From Dyadobacter subterraneus (GTDB lineage Bacteria > Bacteroidota > Bacteroidia > Cytophagales > Spirosomataceae), in NCBI RefSeq assembly GCF_015221875.1, contig NZ_JACYGY010000001.1:186001-250000 (forward strand): 64,000 bases of DNA, written 5' to 3'. Below, one piece after another: positions 1-8,676 of the stretch. Under the pieces are notes generated by a model. The model was not told the origin of the DNA and ran no database searches. It worked only from the letters and a program-made list of their open reading frames with translations. A program made the position numbers and the translations under genes. The first letter of the stretch is position 1. Every line of letters begins with the position of its first letter.

Positions 1-156
1 TTTAATTCGGAGGAGAATTCATTCCGAGTTGCCATTATCCCTTATACTTATTCATTTACAAATTTCCACCAGTTGCAGGAAGGCGAGACCGTAAATCTCG
101 AATTTGATATTCTTGGAAAATATATCAAACGAATTCTTGGTTCATATACGATGTAA
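1..156 (+). CDS. ribE: Riboflavin synthase alpha chain, C-terminal end (partial)
   Basis: An open frame runs from base 1 to a TAA at 154-156 and gives about 51 residues. They include [13 protein letters not shown] followed by [17 protein letters not shown], which matches the end of the second lumazine-binding repeat of riboflavin synthase. In this family VNLEFDxxGKY is the usual run-out to the C-terminus. The enzyme converts two molecules of 6,7-dimethyl-8-ribityllumazine into riboflavin in the cytoplasm. The start lies outside the window, so length and operon partners upstream are unknown. The next gene follows after 69 bp on the same strand. The identification rests on a short segment but the motif is distinctive. 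Confidence 0.8.
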   Translation, partial: FNSEENSFRVAIIPYTYSFTNFHQLQEGETVNLEFDILGKYIKRILGSYTM

Positions 157-225
157 CTAATTTGCATCTTGAATTATTCCTTCTATTTTTACCATTTTTA
201 GAAATTACCCGCAGCATGTACGTCC

Positions 226-1023
226 ATGGCAAAAATTAGCACCCAATCCCGCAAGGATCTTTTTATACATATTGGCATTGTAGTATCACTTATACTGGTA
301 TTTTTTCTAGGCTTTTTCTTTATTTATCTGCCTTTCACAACAAATCACGGAGAGGCGATTACGGTACCGGATCTTCGCAAGAAAAATTTGAGCGAGCTGG
401 AAGATTTTCTGGACAGCCGGGATCTACGTTTTGAGGTTGACTCCACTTATGTGCCCAATTTGCCTCCTTTGACCGTTATTCAGCAATATCCAAAACCGGG
501 AGCAAAGGTTAAGGAAGGCAGAAAAATATATGTTACCGTAGTTTCTCTAACGGCTCCGCTTATAAAAATGCCAAAGCTGACGGACATGACGCACAGAAGT
601 GCGCAGATGCAGCTTAAAAGTTTAGGTTTGGAAGAAGGAACAATATCTTACGTTCCGGATATGGCGCAAAATGCCGTTCTCAGACAAATGTATAAAGGGG
701 TTGAAATTTTACCCGGACAGCCGATTGCAAAAGGGTCGAAAATCGATCTGGAACTGGGTGAAGGTTTGGGATCTGCCCAGTTTGAGTTGCCTTCTGTTAT
801 TGGTATGCCATTGGATGAAGCCAAAATCCAGATTGTCGGTGCAGGATTAAAAGTTGGTCAGGTAATGCAGGTTGCAGCGGAAGAGGGACAAATTCCCGGA
901 AGTGTTGTGAAGCAGAATCCTGAATCAGGAAATAAAGTTCGAATCGGCGATGTAATTGACCTGTGGGTAATTCCGGCAGGCGCTGAACCAAATGCCCCAA
1001 ATGAAGATAACACACAACCGTAA
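226..1023 (+). CDS. Membrane-anchored protein with three PASTA domains
   Basis: 265 residues. A short basic N-terminus is followed by one strong membrane segment (about 13-36), then three PASTA repeats at about 45-108, 113-178 and 187-252. Each repeat begins with a V/MPxL/V-type strand and contains the QxPxxGxxV-type turn (QQYPKPGAKV, KQNPESGNKV). PASTA domains bind peptidoglycan fragments in other bacteria. Here there is no kinase domain, so a role as a periplasmic cell-wall sensor or scaffold is inference. The stop codon lies inside the start of the next gene, implying translational coupling. Small kinase-less PASTA proteins of this layout are common in Bacteroidota. Confidence 0.88.
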   Translation: MAKISTQSRKDLFIHIGIVVSLILVFFLGFFFIYLPFTTNHGEAITVPDLRKKNLSELEDFLDSRDLRFEVDSTYVPNLPPLTVIQQYPKPGAKVKEGRKIYVTVVSLTAPLIKMPKLTDMTHRSAQMQLKSLGLEEGTISYVPDMAQNAVLRQMYKGVEILPGQPIAKGSKIDLELGEGLGSAQFELPSVIGMPLDEAKIQIVGAGLKVGQVMQVAAEEGQIPGSVVKQNPESGNKVRIGDVIDLWVIPAGAEPNAPNEDNTQP

Positions 1024-2881
1024 AAACGTATTATCCGGGATTGACAAATTTTTGTTTCTAACAATATTAATTCTGATTTCCAGTCAGCTTAATAATGTAT
1101 ATGGACAGCTCAAACTGGTACCGCTTGTTAATCGTCAAAGCACTGGTGCAGAAACGAAATCCCATGCATCAGCCAGAATCCAGGCATTGAGTTTGCCATT
1201 TTTCGATGATTTATCTACAACTGCCACCTCGCATCCGGATTCCGCTTTCTGGATGCCTGGAAGTGGCGTTTATATTAATAATACCGAAGCCACGACACAG
1301 CCTTCTGTGAACATGGCGACATTTGACGGGCTCGACGCGAATGGCGTTCCTTATAATTATACAAACCAATTATCACAGGGACACACTGATACGCTTACCT
1401 CACAGGCAATTAATCTTGCAGGTCTGTCGCCTTCCGATTCCGTTTATTTAAGTTTTTACTGGCTCGCAAAAGGACTGGGAGAATTGCCGGACGACGGTGA
1501 CACTTTGCGTCTTGAATTTCTGGGACAGGATCAACAATGGGTTTCGATGTGGTCAACAACGGGACCACTATTTGATTCTCTTTTTACAAGACAGTTTGTG
1601 GCGGTTACGAATCCCGTTTTTTTTCATAGCAATTTCCAATTCAGGTTCAGAGCGTATGGAAGACTTTCCGGGCCGTATGATACCTGGCATCTGGATTATT
1701 TGTATTTAAACAAAGGCAGATCTGTTACAGACCGCTTTATTAAAGATATTGCTGTCAGAACGCCGTTGACTCCTTTTTTGAGAAAATACACTGCCATGCC
1801 AATAAAGCAATATAGGGCAAATCCTGCACTGGCTACAACGGATTCAGTTGGGACCGAAATAATTAATCTTTTCAATAATTTCAATTTTACAACCTTCAAT
1901 TTTACCGTTAAAGACGAAATTTCTGGAAAGGAATTTACAAATTATAGTGCAACGGCCGCGGTTTTTATTGGCGGAGAAAGAACACAGCTGAAACGAATGG
2001 CCGTTTCTCCGATTCCGGTTGATAAATCTTTAAAGGCTTTGAAACTTAAATATAAGTTAAATCTGATCACAACGGATGACCAGAATCCAACCATTCCATC
2101 CGTAAATCTCAGGAGAAATGATACCATAAGTGCTGTTACAAATCTGAGCGACTATTATGCTTATGATGACGGGAGTGCTGAATATGGTGTTCAGGTTAAT
2201 CAGGTGCTCGGACGGGTCGCAGTTCGTTTTGCATTAGCTCAACCTGATACGTTAAGTGGCGTTAGAATGTCCATTGTACCGTTCAATACAAATGTTACCG
2301 GACAATCATTTACCATTCAAATATTAAGTAATAAAAACGGAAAGCCGGACCAGGTTTTGGCCCAAAGAGCAGTTTCTGTGCAATATGCATCGGCTCGTGA
2401 CAGTTTGATCCAGTTTACTTTTGGGACACCGGTTGCTTTAAAGGACACCTTTTACGTTGGCTGGATCCAGGTTAATGAACAGCCACTAAGTTTGGGTTAT
2501 GATCGTAATTCTACACTTGGCAACACAAATATTTTCTATAACCTGGGAACACAATGGGTGCAGGAAACTTCTCTAAAAGGAAGTGTTATTATTCGTCCTT
2601 ATATGGGAGGAAGTGTTGGAGAGACAGTTACAGGTACTGAACCAGTCACAAACAATAACACTTATTTTTTCCCCAATCCTAATAAAGGTATTATTGGCTG
2701 GAATGAGGACTGGATCAAAAAAGTAGAAATTTATTCTGTTCAGGGTAATTTGGTAAGAACAATTTTGGTCGAAACTAATAGCAGATCGGCAACCGTTAAT
2801 GAATTATCAGATGGTATGTATATATTTAAAGCGTCGGATGGGAAACGATCTTTCGCCCAAAAAATGTTGATAGTAAAATAG
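992..2881 (+). CDS. Secreted protein with T9SS type A C-terminal sorting domain
   Basis: About 629 residues. There is a signal-type hydrophobic segment after a basic N-terminus, a long beta-rich ectodomain without a recognised enzymatic motif, and a C-terminal block of about 80 residues (FFPNPNKG, then VEIYSVQGNLV, then LSDGMYIFKASDG and a terminal KMLIVK). That block is the classical Por secretion tail, which directs export through the type IX system encoded at 5.9-12.0 kb and is normally cleaved at the surface. Translation may start at 992 or at the ATG at 1001; both overlap the PASTA gene (by 32 or 23 bp), pointing to coupled expression. Function of the ectodomain is not recognisable. Confidence 0.88.
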   Translation: MPQMKITHNRKNVLSGIDKFLFLTILILISSQLNNVYGQLKLVPLVNRQSTGAETKSHASARIQALSLPFFDDLSTTATSHPDSAFWMPGSGVYINNTEATTQPSVNMATFDGLDANGVPYNYTNQLSQGHTDTLTSQAINLAGLSPSDSVYLSFYWLAKGLGELPDDGDTLRLEFLGQDQQWVSMWSTTGPLFDSLFTRQFVAVTNPVFFHSNFQFRFRAYGRLSGPYDTWHLDYLYLNKGRSVTDRFIKDIAVRTPLTPFLRKYTAMPIKQYRANPALATTDSVGTEIINLFNNFNFTTFNFTVKDEISGKEFTNYSATAAVFIGGERTQLKRMAVSPIPVDKSLKALKLKYKLNLITTDDQNPTIPSVNLRRNDTISAVTNLSDYYAYDDGSAEYGVQVNQVLGRVAVRFALAQPDTLSGVRMSIVPFNTNVTGQSFTIQILSNKNGKPDQVLAQRAVSVQYASARDSLIQFTFGTPVALKDTFYVGWIQVNEQPLSLGYDRNSTLGNTNIFYNLGTQWVQETSLKGSVIIRPYMGGSVGETVTGTEPVTNNNTYFFPNPNKGIIGWNEDWIKKVEIYSVQGNLVRTILVETNSRSATVNELSDGMYIFKASDGKRSFAQKMLIVK

Positions 2882-2907
2882 CGTATAACATTTATAATTT
2901 GATTATC

Positions 2908-3213
2908 ATGGATATTAAAGTTGAAGAATTAAAAGAACGTTTAGATAAAGGAGAAACTTTGAATTTTTACGATGTTCGCGAAGAGCATGAATATGAAGAA
3001 GACAATTTGGGTGCTACTTTGATTCCTCTTGCTGAACTGCCAGATCATCTGGACGAACTTGAACCTTTGAAAGACGAAGAAATAATCATCCATTGCCGCT
3101 CAGGTGCCAGAAGCGGAAAAGCACAGGCATTCCTTGAAGCGCGTGGATTTACAAATGTACGCAACGTGATAGGCGGAATTCTTGCTTACCGCGAATTGGA
3201 AGAAGAGGCTTAA
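2908..3213 (+). CDS. Single-domain rhodanese-like protein
   Basis: About 101 residues starting from the ATG at 2908; a TTG three codons upstream is also in frame but less likely. It is one rhodanese domain: YDVREEHEYEEDNL, and the active-site loop CRSGARSGKA with the catalytic cysteine in IIHCRSGAR. Such proteins carry sulfane sulfur as a persulfide on that cysteine, in sulfur transfer or redox signalling. There is no signal peptide, so it is cytoplasmic. It follows the T9SS-sorted protein after 26 bp and ends just before a strong hairpin, so it is probably the last gene of that transcript. The natural acceptor cannot be told from sequence. Confidence 0.88.
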   Translation: MDIKVEELKERLDKGETLNFYDVREEHEYEEDNLGATLIPLAELPDHLDELEPLKDEEIIIHCRSGARSGKAQAFLEARGFTNVRNVIGGILAYRELEEEA

Positions 3214-3232
3214 AATGCTCAACGCAATTTAG

Positions 3233-3268
3233 TAGCTGGTTGTTTAATAAACAGCCAGCTATTTTTAT
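3233..3268 (+). terminator. Intrinsic terminator after the rhodanese gene
   Basis: A 13-bp stem (tagctggttgttt / aaacagccagcta, one G-T wobble) with a 3-nt loop, followed by a T-rich tract. It lies between the convergent rhodanese and miaA genes. Confidence 0.8.
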
Positions 3269-3269
3269 T

Positions 3270-4184
3270 TTAAACTGATTCTGATTTGATATAACTCAGG
3301 ATTTTATCAAATTCTTCGGGTTTGAACCACTGAAAATCTCCTTGATGTCGGAACCAGGTTAACTGTCTTTTGGCATATCTTCTTGAATTTTGCTTCAATA
3401 GGCGCACCATTTCCTTTTCATTATACAAGCCATCCAGCCAACCGTAAACTTCTTTATATCCTACCGTTTGCAGTGCATGGCTATCACGAAATTCAATTAC
3501 GCTTTTAGCTTCATTCACCAATCCCTGAGCCAGCATTTGATCCATTCTGGTATCAATGCGATGGTATAGCTCAGCGCGGTCGCGATCAAGCGCGATGGAT
3601 ATTTGTTTGAATGGCCGGCTTTGTAAGTTTTTTTGCTGGTATTGTGAGATTGGTATACCAGTAGTATGGAAAACTTCCAGTGCCCGTACAACGCGTTGCG
3701 GATTGAATATTTCTTTGGTTTCAGCAAAAGCAGGATCTATATTTCTGATTTCTTCCTGTAATTTTTCCAAACCCTCATTTAATAGACGATCTGTTAACAA
3801 TTGCCGGAGACCATCTTCTGGAGCTGGCAAAGCATCCAAACCCTCTGAAACTGCCTTAATATAAAGACCTGAGCCACCAGTCATTATTACAAAGTCATGC
3901 TTTTGGAATAAGGATTCGAGTAACACTAAGGCGTCACGCTCAAAATCTCCTGCGCTGTACTGTTCGGTGATGGAATGAGAATTTATAAAATGATGTGGGA
4001 CTTCATTTAACTCTTCTTCGGAAGGTTTCGCAGTTCCAATTGATAATTCCCGAAAAATCTGACGTGAATCTGCGGAGATAATTTCCGTTTTTAACGTCTT
4101 GGCGAGCCTGATTGCAAGTTCTGTTTTTCCTACTGCTGTGGGGCCTGCGATGATGATCAGGTATTTTACCTGGCTATTTGGCAT
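3270..4184 (-). CDS. miaA: tRNA dimethylallyltransferase
   Basis: 304 residues from the ATG at 4184 (MPNSQVKYLI); the frame extends 11 codons further upstream but without family similarity. The P-loop GPTAVGKT lies at residues 14-21, followed by SADSRQIFRELSIGTAKP and MTGGSGLYIKAV, all hallmarks of MiaA. The enzyme adds a dimethylallyl group from DMAPP to N6 of A37 in tRNAs reading UNN codons. The C-terminal part with YAKRQLTWFR is the tRNA-binding region. Full length for the family. The gene is divergent from the DUF4230 gene with 44 bp between starts, so the promoters must be compact or overlapping. Confidence 0.95.
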   Translation of the reverse strand: MPNSQVKYLIIIAGPTAVGKTELAIRLAKTLKTEIISADSRQIFRELSIGTAKPSEEELNEVPHHFINSHSITEQYSAGDFERDALVLLESLFQKHDFVIMTGGSGLYIKAVSEGLDALPAPEDGLRQLLTDRLLNEGLEKLQEEIRNIDPAFAETKEIFNPQRVVRALEVFHTTGIPISQYQQKNLQSRPFKQISIALDRDRAELYHRIDTRMDQMLAQGLVNEAKSVIEFRDSHALQTVGYKEVYGWLDGLYNEKEMVRLLKQNSRRYAKRQLTWFRHQGDFQWFKPEEFDKILSYIKSESV

Positions 4185-4228
4185 TCTGGACTTTTTATGT
4201 GATTTTAGTAAACACAAAAATACACATC

Positions 4229-4897
4229 ATGGAAATGAGCACACTACTTTTCTTTATTTTATCTGTTTTTTTAGGCGGAGCACTTGGCGCCGGTGCCTAT
4301 TACTTTTGGTCGGGTAGGCACAAATTAAAATCCGAACCACAACGTGAAGCCACAATTCTGCTGGAAAGAATAGAAAAAGTTTTTAAAGTGGTCATGGCGG
4401 AGGGATATTTTACAGAGATATACAATTACCAACACGATAAAAATTTCTGGAATCTGATAAAAGATAAGAAAAAAGCTTTGGTTATTGCAAAAGCGAAAGT
4501 GTTGGTCGGGTATGATTTTGGTAAACTGCGTTTTCATGTGGAAGGAATCAATCGAAAAATAGTAATTGATTATTTTCCTGAGCCGGAAGTCCTTTCGATG
4601 GACACGGATTATAAATTTTATGATATTGAACAGGGCTGGTTAAATCGTTTTCAAAGTGATGATTACACTTCAATTTTAAACGAAGCAAAGCAGACGATGA
4701 ATGAAAAGGCGCTGCAAAGTGACCTTCCCCGGATAGCGACAAACCAGGTTCAATTAATGATGTTCCAGTTAGCTGCTACAATGAACTGGAATATTGATAT
4801 GCAATTACCAGAAGGCAATAAAAACAGCATTGACGAATATTCTGCTTACAAACCAGTGGAAGCTGGAATAGAATCTCTCAACAAGAAAACGGAATAA
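4229..4897 (+). CDS. DUF4230 domain-containing membrane-anchored protein
   Basis: 222 residues when started at the ATG at 4229 (MEMSTLLFFI). The frame is open further upstream, but that stretch overlaps miaA and its residues look unrelated. One N-terminal membrane segment (about 4-25) is followed by a soluble domain resembling DUF4230: a LLERIEKVFKVV helix, then KALVIAKAKVLVGYDF, VIDYFPEPEVL, and a long C-terminal helical region with NEKALQSD. DUF4230 proteins are widespread and uncharacterised. The topology implies a domain on the periplasmic side tethered to the inner membrane. No partner gene is evident; the next gene is separated by 142 bp including a tandem repeat. Confidence 0.8.
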   Translation: MEMSTLLFFILSVFLGGALGAGAYYFWSGRHKLKSEPQREATILLERIEKVFKVVMAEGYFTEIYNYQHDKNFWNLIKDKKKALVIAKAKVLVGYDFGKLRFHVEGINRKIVIDYFPEPEVLSMDTDYKFYDIEQGWLNRFQSDDYTSILNEAKQTMNEKALQSDLPRIATNQVQLMMFQLAATMNWNIDMQLPEGNKNSIDEYSAYKPVEAGIESLNKKTE

Positions 4898-4967
4898 AAT
4901 AAAATATTTTATCAACTTACTTCATCACTTTGTTAAAAAATCGCGTATAAGCTATAAATCCAAATTA

Positions 4968-5019
4968 TTAATTCAATCTTTTAATTCAATCTTTTAATTC
5001 AATCTTTTAATTCAATATT
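4968..5019 (+). repeat. 13-bp tandem repeat, four copies, upstream of collagen-like lipoprotein
   Basis: The unit ttaattcaatctt is repeated head to tail four times at 4968, 4981, 4994 and 5007; the last copy has one substitution. It ends 20 bp before the start codon at 5040, so it sits in the leader or between promoter and leader. Copy-number change here could alter expression. Confidence 0.9.
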
Positions 5020-5039
5020 CATTCTTAAACTTTACGATT

Positions 5040-5642
5040 ATGTTCAGAAAATTATTAGCGGTGATATGTGTTTGTTTCGTAGTGTTCCTTGCTGGTTGTA
5101 AAGGTGACGATGGAGCAGTAGGTCCGGCAGGTCCTGCGGGTCCAACAGGAGCTACGGGCGCAACAGGTGCGACAGGACCAGCAGGTACTGGTGGTTCGTC
5201 AGCAATTATTTTAAACACAAATGCGATAACAGGAACCGGAACAAATGGTGATTTGTCTTTTGCCCTTGTTGATAGTCTTACTGCCGATGAAGCTGATTTT
5301 TACGATAACGGTGTTGCGGTTTTGGTATATGCTAAATCACTGGGTGTATGGTGGCCGCTTCCTGGTAACGTTCAGTTTGCGAATAATGCGGTTAGTGGCT
5401 TTACTTTTGTTCACGGAATTGATAGCAATACATTCTTTGTAGATATTTTCACAACAGGAAATTCGGAAGGGGCTACAACGGCGCCAACGAGAAGTTTCGA
5501 TGATATCCGGGTTGTATTAATTCCGGATACTGGTGCAAGATTATCCGCAGATATCAATTGGAGCAGCTATGACGCAACAATTAAGGCTTTGGGATTGACA
5601 GACGTGAGTCTTACAAAAGCAAGTTTGTATAAGAAGAAATAG
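5040..5642 (+). CDS. Lipoprotein with short collagen-like Gly-X-Y stretch
   Basis: 200 residues. The signal peptide ends in VFLAGC, a good lipobox, and the mature protein begins KGDDGAVGPAGPAGPTG, giving about ten Gly-X-Y triplets rich in GPA and GAT. A beta-rich C-terminal domain of about 150 residues follows, with no recognised family. Such collagen-like lipoproteins occur repeatedly in Cytophagales, usually with this layout, and are presumed to be surface or periplasmic. The stretch is much shorter than known stable bacterial collagen helices, so trimer formation is uncertain. The 13-bp tandem repeat just upstream is unusual and could make expression variable. Confidence 0.8.
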   Translation: MFRKLLAVICVCFVVFLAGCKGDDGAVGPAGPAGPTGATGATGATGPAGTGGSSAIILNTNAITGTGTNGDLSFALVDSLTADEADFYDNGVAVLVYAKSLGVWWPLPGNVQFANNAVSGFTFVHGIDSNTFFVDIFTTGNSEGATTAPTRSFDDIRVVLIPDTGARLSADINWSSYDATIKALGLTDVSLTKASLYKKK

Positions 5643-5663
5643 ATATAGAAAATTCCATCAATT

Positions 5664-5702
5664 TATGAATTCCCTGTTACGAAAGTGGCGGGGAATTTTT
5701 AT
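5664..5702 (+). terminator. Probable terminator after collagen-like lipoprotein gene
   Basis: aattccc and ggggaatt arms enclose a loop of about 17 nt and run into a T tract. The loop is long, so efficiency is uncertain. Confidence 0.5.
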
Positions 5703-5835
5703 GTCTTACCATAATTCAAAATGAATAGATCCAGGGAATGATTGACATCTTGTATTAAAAACACAAATGGCATTTAGGGATTAATTAATATTCAGCGCAT
5801 AAATATTATCAAATATACGATACCCTCACAACGAA

Positions 5836-5872
5836 AAAGGCGAAAGCACCGCATGGTACCTTCGCCTTCTTA
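5836..5872 (-). terminator. Terminator of the gld operon
   Basis: Arms aaggcgaa and ttcgcctt enclose a loop that itself contains ggtacc. Read on the minus strand the stem is followed by a T-rich tract, 20-50 bp after the gldN stop. Confidence 0.75.
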
Positions 5873-5890
5873 TTTTATATCAGGTTTGGA

Positions 5891-6946
5891 TTAATATTCC
5901 CAAAGACCGTGTTCAAGTTCCATTAACTCTTGTTCGTAATTAAGAGATTTGATCAATGCTTCTTTATCTCCTTTGTAAATGTCAATAAATGACTTGTCAG
6001 CAGCATTTGAATACTTAGTGATACGACCGTAGAACAAGCGCAAATCAAAGGCATCAGCAAGATTTTTGTTTTGAGCGGTGTTCTTGTTGTTATACCAAAT
6101 GTATTTTTTAGGATCGCTTCTGAACAAACGTTCAACATCTTTGTAACGGAATGAAGCGATCGGCAATTCAAGACCCGTTGCTGCATTCATATCAGAAGGA
6201 ATCAAAAGTGTGATTGCCTGGATATCCATGTACAAACGAGAACGTTTTTTATCAAAAGTCCAGTCTTCCTTAACTTCCATCAGGTTTATCTGATCAGGGA
6301 AAAATTCTTCTTCTGTTGCCATGGTCGCTGCAACCTGAAAAGTATCAACCGGTACTGCTGCAACAACAGGCGGCTCTTCTTTCACCACTTTGCCTTTTGC
6401 TCCTTTTTTAGTTGATTTTTTTGGCTTAGGTGCTCCCCAGCCATCATCTTCAACAGCAGCTTTTTTAGCAGGTGCTCCCCATCCGTCATCAGCCGCAGCT
6501 GTTTTTTCGGTTTTCTTAGGATCTACCTTTGGCTTATCATCCCATCCACCTGCATCAGCAGCAGGTTTTCCAAAACCGGCCGCAATTTCTTCGGCAGACA
6601 AACCAGCTGTCTGATTAGGAATAAGCAGTTTTTTATGGATTAAATCACTTGATAACTTGGTTGTACAAGAATCATTAGTATAAGCATCAATAAGGCCTGC
6701 TTTTGCTGCTTCTAACAAATATCTTGTAATTTCATTATTTTTAGAGAACATGGAAGAGTTTTGTTTCTCTTTAAGATCTACTCTTCTCCACAATGTTCTT
6801 TTCATCATCACATCACCCTCACTGATTGGATGTGACGAAAATTGATTCGCGGTAGAGTCTTCCTTCTCCTGAGCAAATACCATGGTAGACCCCATCGTTA
6901 GGGACAATATTGACCATGCAATTGTTTTTCCGTTCATTCTTCTCAT
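5891..6946 (-). CDS. gldN: Gliding motility / type IX secretion protein GldN (PorN)
   Basis: 351 residues with a signal peptide ending near VFAQ. The conserved GldN region starts at about 46 with VMMKRTLWRRVDLKEKQN and resumes at about 195 to the end (IYKGDKEALIKSLNYEQELMELEHGLWEY). GldN/PorN is a periplasmic protein that with GldK forms a ring under the outer membrane and contacts GldM. Between the two halves, residues about 127-190 form a low-complexity insert rich in Asp, Gly, Trp, Ala, Pro and Lys with two near-identical DDGWGAP repeats, which is not part of the family core. It is the last gene of the gldKLMN run and is followed by a hairpin terminator. Confidence 0.93.
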   Translation of the reverse strand: MRRMNGKTIAWSILSLTMGSTMVFAQEKEDSTANQFSSHPISEGDVMMKRTLWRRVDLKEKQNSSMFSKNNEITRYLLEAAKAGLIDAYTNDSCTTKLSSDLIHKKLLIPNQTAGLSAEEIAAGFGKPAADAGGWDDKPKVDPKKTEKTAAADDGWGAPAKKAAVEDDGWGAPKPKKSTKKGAKGKVVKEEPPVVAAVPVDTFQVAATMATEEEFFPDQINLMEVKEDWTFDKKRSRLYMDIQAITLLIPSDMNAATGLELPIASFRYKDVERLFRSDPKKYIWYNNKNTAQNKNLADAFDLRLFYGRITKYSNAADKSFIDIYKGDKEALIKSLNYEQELMELEHGLWEY

Positions 6947-6987
6947 TGCTTATATTTTTATCTTATCCAATCAGCAATTGTATATTA

Positions 6988-8580
6988 TTAGTTCAAAGGA
7001 ACAGATCTGATAATCTGGCCCATTTCAACTTCACTTACATTTCCTTTGAAATTTTGACGTTCAACTTTTAATACTTCAATCACATAACGATCACCCGGTT
7101 CTGCTTGTTGTGCCAGTGATGAAATTGATCCACCACCACCCAAACTGATAGGGTTTCCTATACGTCTCGATCCTCTTGCCAATGAAACCTGAATTGAGGA
7201 AACGCGGAAACGAGCATCTTCAGGAGAGAACGTTTTGAAGCTTTCATCAGCCAACGCTACAACCTGAACGCTACGGGCAGCACTTGCAGCTATACCACGA
7301 CGTTCATCTAATGCAGCTCCGTTAACACGAATTTCAATCGTTGGTTTTGGTACTAATCTCACACGGAAACCATCGGTTCCTAAAACACTTCCCTGGTTGC
7401 TCACAGTCAAAGTTAACTGTGCACGATTAGGAACAATTGTAAATTTACCTTTTTGTCCGCTAGGAATGATTTCACCACCGTCCGTCGTAAAAGTAGGAGC
7501 CCAAAGTGCACCCAGAGCAGGACTCTGAATACTTAGTTTATTTGCGCAACCCAGATACAATGGAGGTAAAGTTCCTGTTTCGATCTGATAGGTAGGTTTA
7601 ACAACAAAATATTCCTGTTTCAAATTTACCGTGGTATCACGACCTGATGGAGTAGGGAAGGAGATTGCTCCTGTCAATTCACGACGGGCAATACCCTCTG
7701 CATTGTATCCACCACCTTGTGCGGTAAATTCAATTTTACCAACACCATTTTCAACCTTAACACCTGCGCCGTTCAAACTCATACGAGGCGTGATACCACT
7801 CGCCGAAGCAGCGATAAACATATCTCCTTTGAATTTAGTACCGGCAACAACTGTTTTTGCATCAGCACTGATCATAGCAAGAATTCTGTCAAATTTAATG
7901 TCAGCTGCACCTACTTTACTTGCAAGATAGCTCAACACTTCACTTTCCATTCTGCGGATATCCGTTTGCTTCTGGCTTAAAACTGCCAAAGCAGCAGCAA
8001 CAGGCGTTTCAGCAAAATTCAATTCAGCGAAATCTTTATTTCTTTGATCAACACTTGTTTTAGTAACCGGATCTTCCTTACCGTCCATCGCAATAGACTG
8101 GAATTTGGTAGGATTCAAAGAACTAAGGCGATCAGTAAAAGCATTAAGATCTTGTTTCAGCTTGTATGCCTTTCCATTTTTCTTTCCGCCAATCATTAAT
8201 TCACCAACTTTAGCTTCTTCCTGAGGGTTTTTGATACCGCCCTGCTCGTTTAATCCGCCACCGGCACTCGTAATGATCTCCTGTTTAAGCGCATTAATTT
8301 CATTTATAATGTCAGCCGAAGATTTCCGTACGTCATCAGCCTGCTTTAACACTGCAACATCCGCTGCACGGCTGCCTGACTTTTCAACTGCTGCTTTTAT
8401 TTTTAGTACGGTTTCCTGGTTTATTTTATTGGCTGCTCCCGAAGATAGTTCCAAAGAATTGTTCAGTAGGACGAATTTTTCGATAATCGCTGAGCTTACC
8501 TGCAATGCGAGCATTGCCGTAAGAACCAGATACATCATTCCAATCATCTTCTGACGGGGTGTTTCTTTTCCACCTGCCAT
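6988..8580 (-). CDS. gldM: Type IX secretion / gliding motor protein GldM (PorM)
   Basis: 530 residues. The N-terminus MAGGKETPRQKMIGMMYLVL and the single membrane helix after it (about 13-35) are diagnostic for GldM. The rest is periplasmic: a helical domain to about 220 and then beta-domains ending in a GldM C-terminal domain. GldM pairs with GldL as the proton-driven inner-membrane motor, and its periplasmic arm reaches the GldK/GldN ring. The gene lies between gldL and gldN (41 bp upstream of gldN), the invariant order in Bacteroidota. Length fits the family. Confidence 0.96.
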   Translation of the reverse strand: MAGGKETPRQKMIGMMYLVLTAMLALQVSSAIIEKFVLLNNSLELSSGAANKINQETVLKIKAAVEKSGSRAADVAVLKQADDVRKSSADIINEINALKQEIITSAGGGLNEQGGIKNPQEEAKVGELMIGGKKNGKAYKLKQDLNAFTDRLSSLNPTKFQSIAMDGKEDPVTKTSVDQRNKDFAELNFAETPVAAALAVLSQKQTDIRRMESEVLSYLASKVGAADIKFDRILAMISADAKTVVAGTKFKGDMFIAASASGITPRMSLNGAGVKVENGVGKIEFTAQGGGYNAEGIARRELTGAISFPTPSGRDTTVNLKQEYFVVKPTYQIETGTLPPLYLGCANKLSIQSPALGALWAPTFTTDGGEIIPSGQKGKFTIVPNRAQLTLTVSNQGSVLGTDGFRVRLVPKPTIEIRVNGAALDERRGIAASAARSVQVVALADESFKTFSPEDARFRVSSIQVSLARGSRRIGNPISLGGGGSISSLAQQAEPGDRYVIEVLKVERQNFKGNVSEVEMGQIIRSVPLN

Positions 8581-8676
8581 ATTATTCAGTAATCAGTTAT
8601 CAGTGATTAAATAGTTAAGATAACAAACAATAATAAGATCCTGTTAGGGTTTACAACACTGTTTGCCTGGTTGATG

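Noticed and set aside
4968..5019. Possible CRISPR-like array
   Set aside because: The units are 13 bp with no spacers and no cas genes nearby; it is a simple tandem repeat.
5012..5218. Minus-strand frame with PVAPVAPVAPVGPAGP
   Set aside because: It is the complement of the Gly-X-Y region of the collagen-like lipoprotein; codon repetition keeps the reverse frame open.
5836..5872. Small structured RNA or riboswitch near the gldN end
   Set aside because: The hairpin lies downstream of gldN with a T tract on the minus strand and is better explained as a terminator.
6390..6614. Plus-strand frame opposite the GldN insert
   Set aside because: Low-complexity complement of the insert; no start context or similarity.
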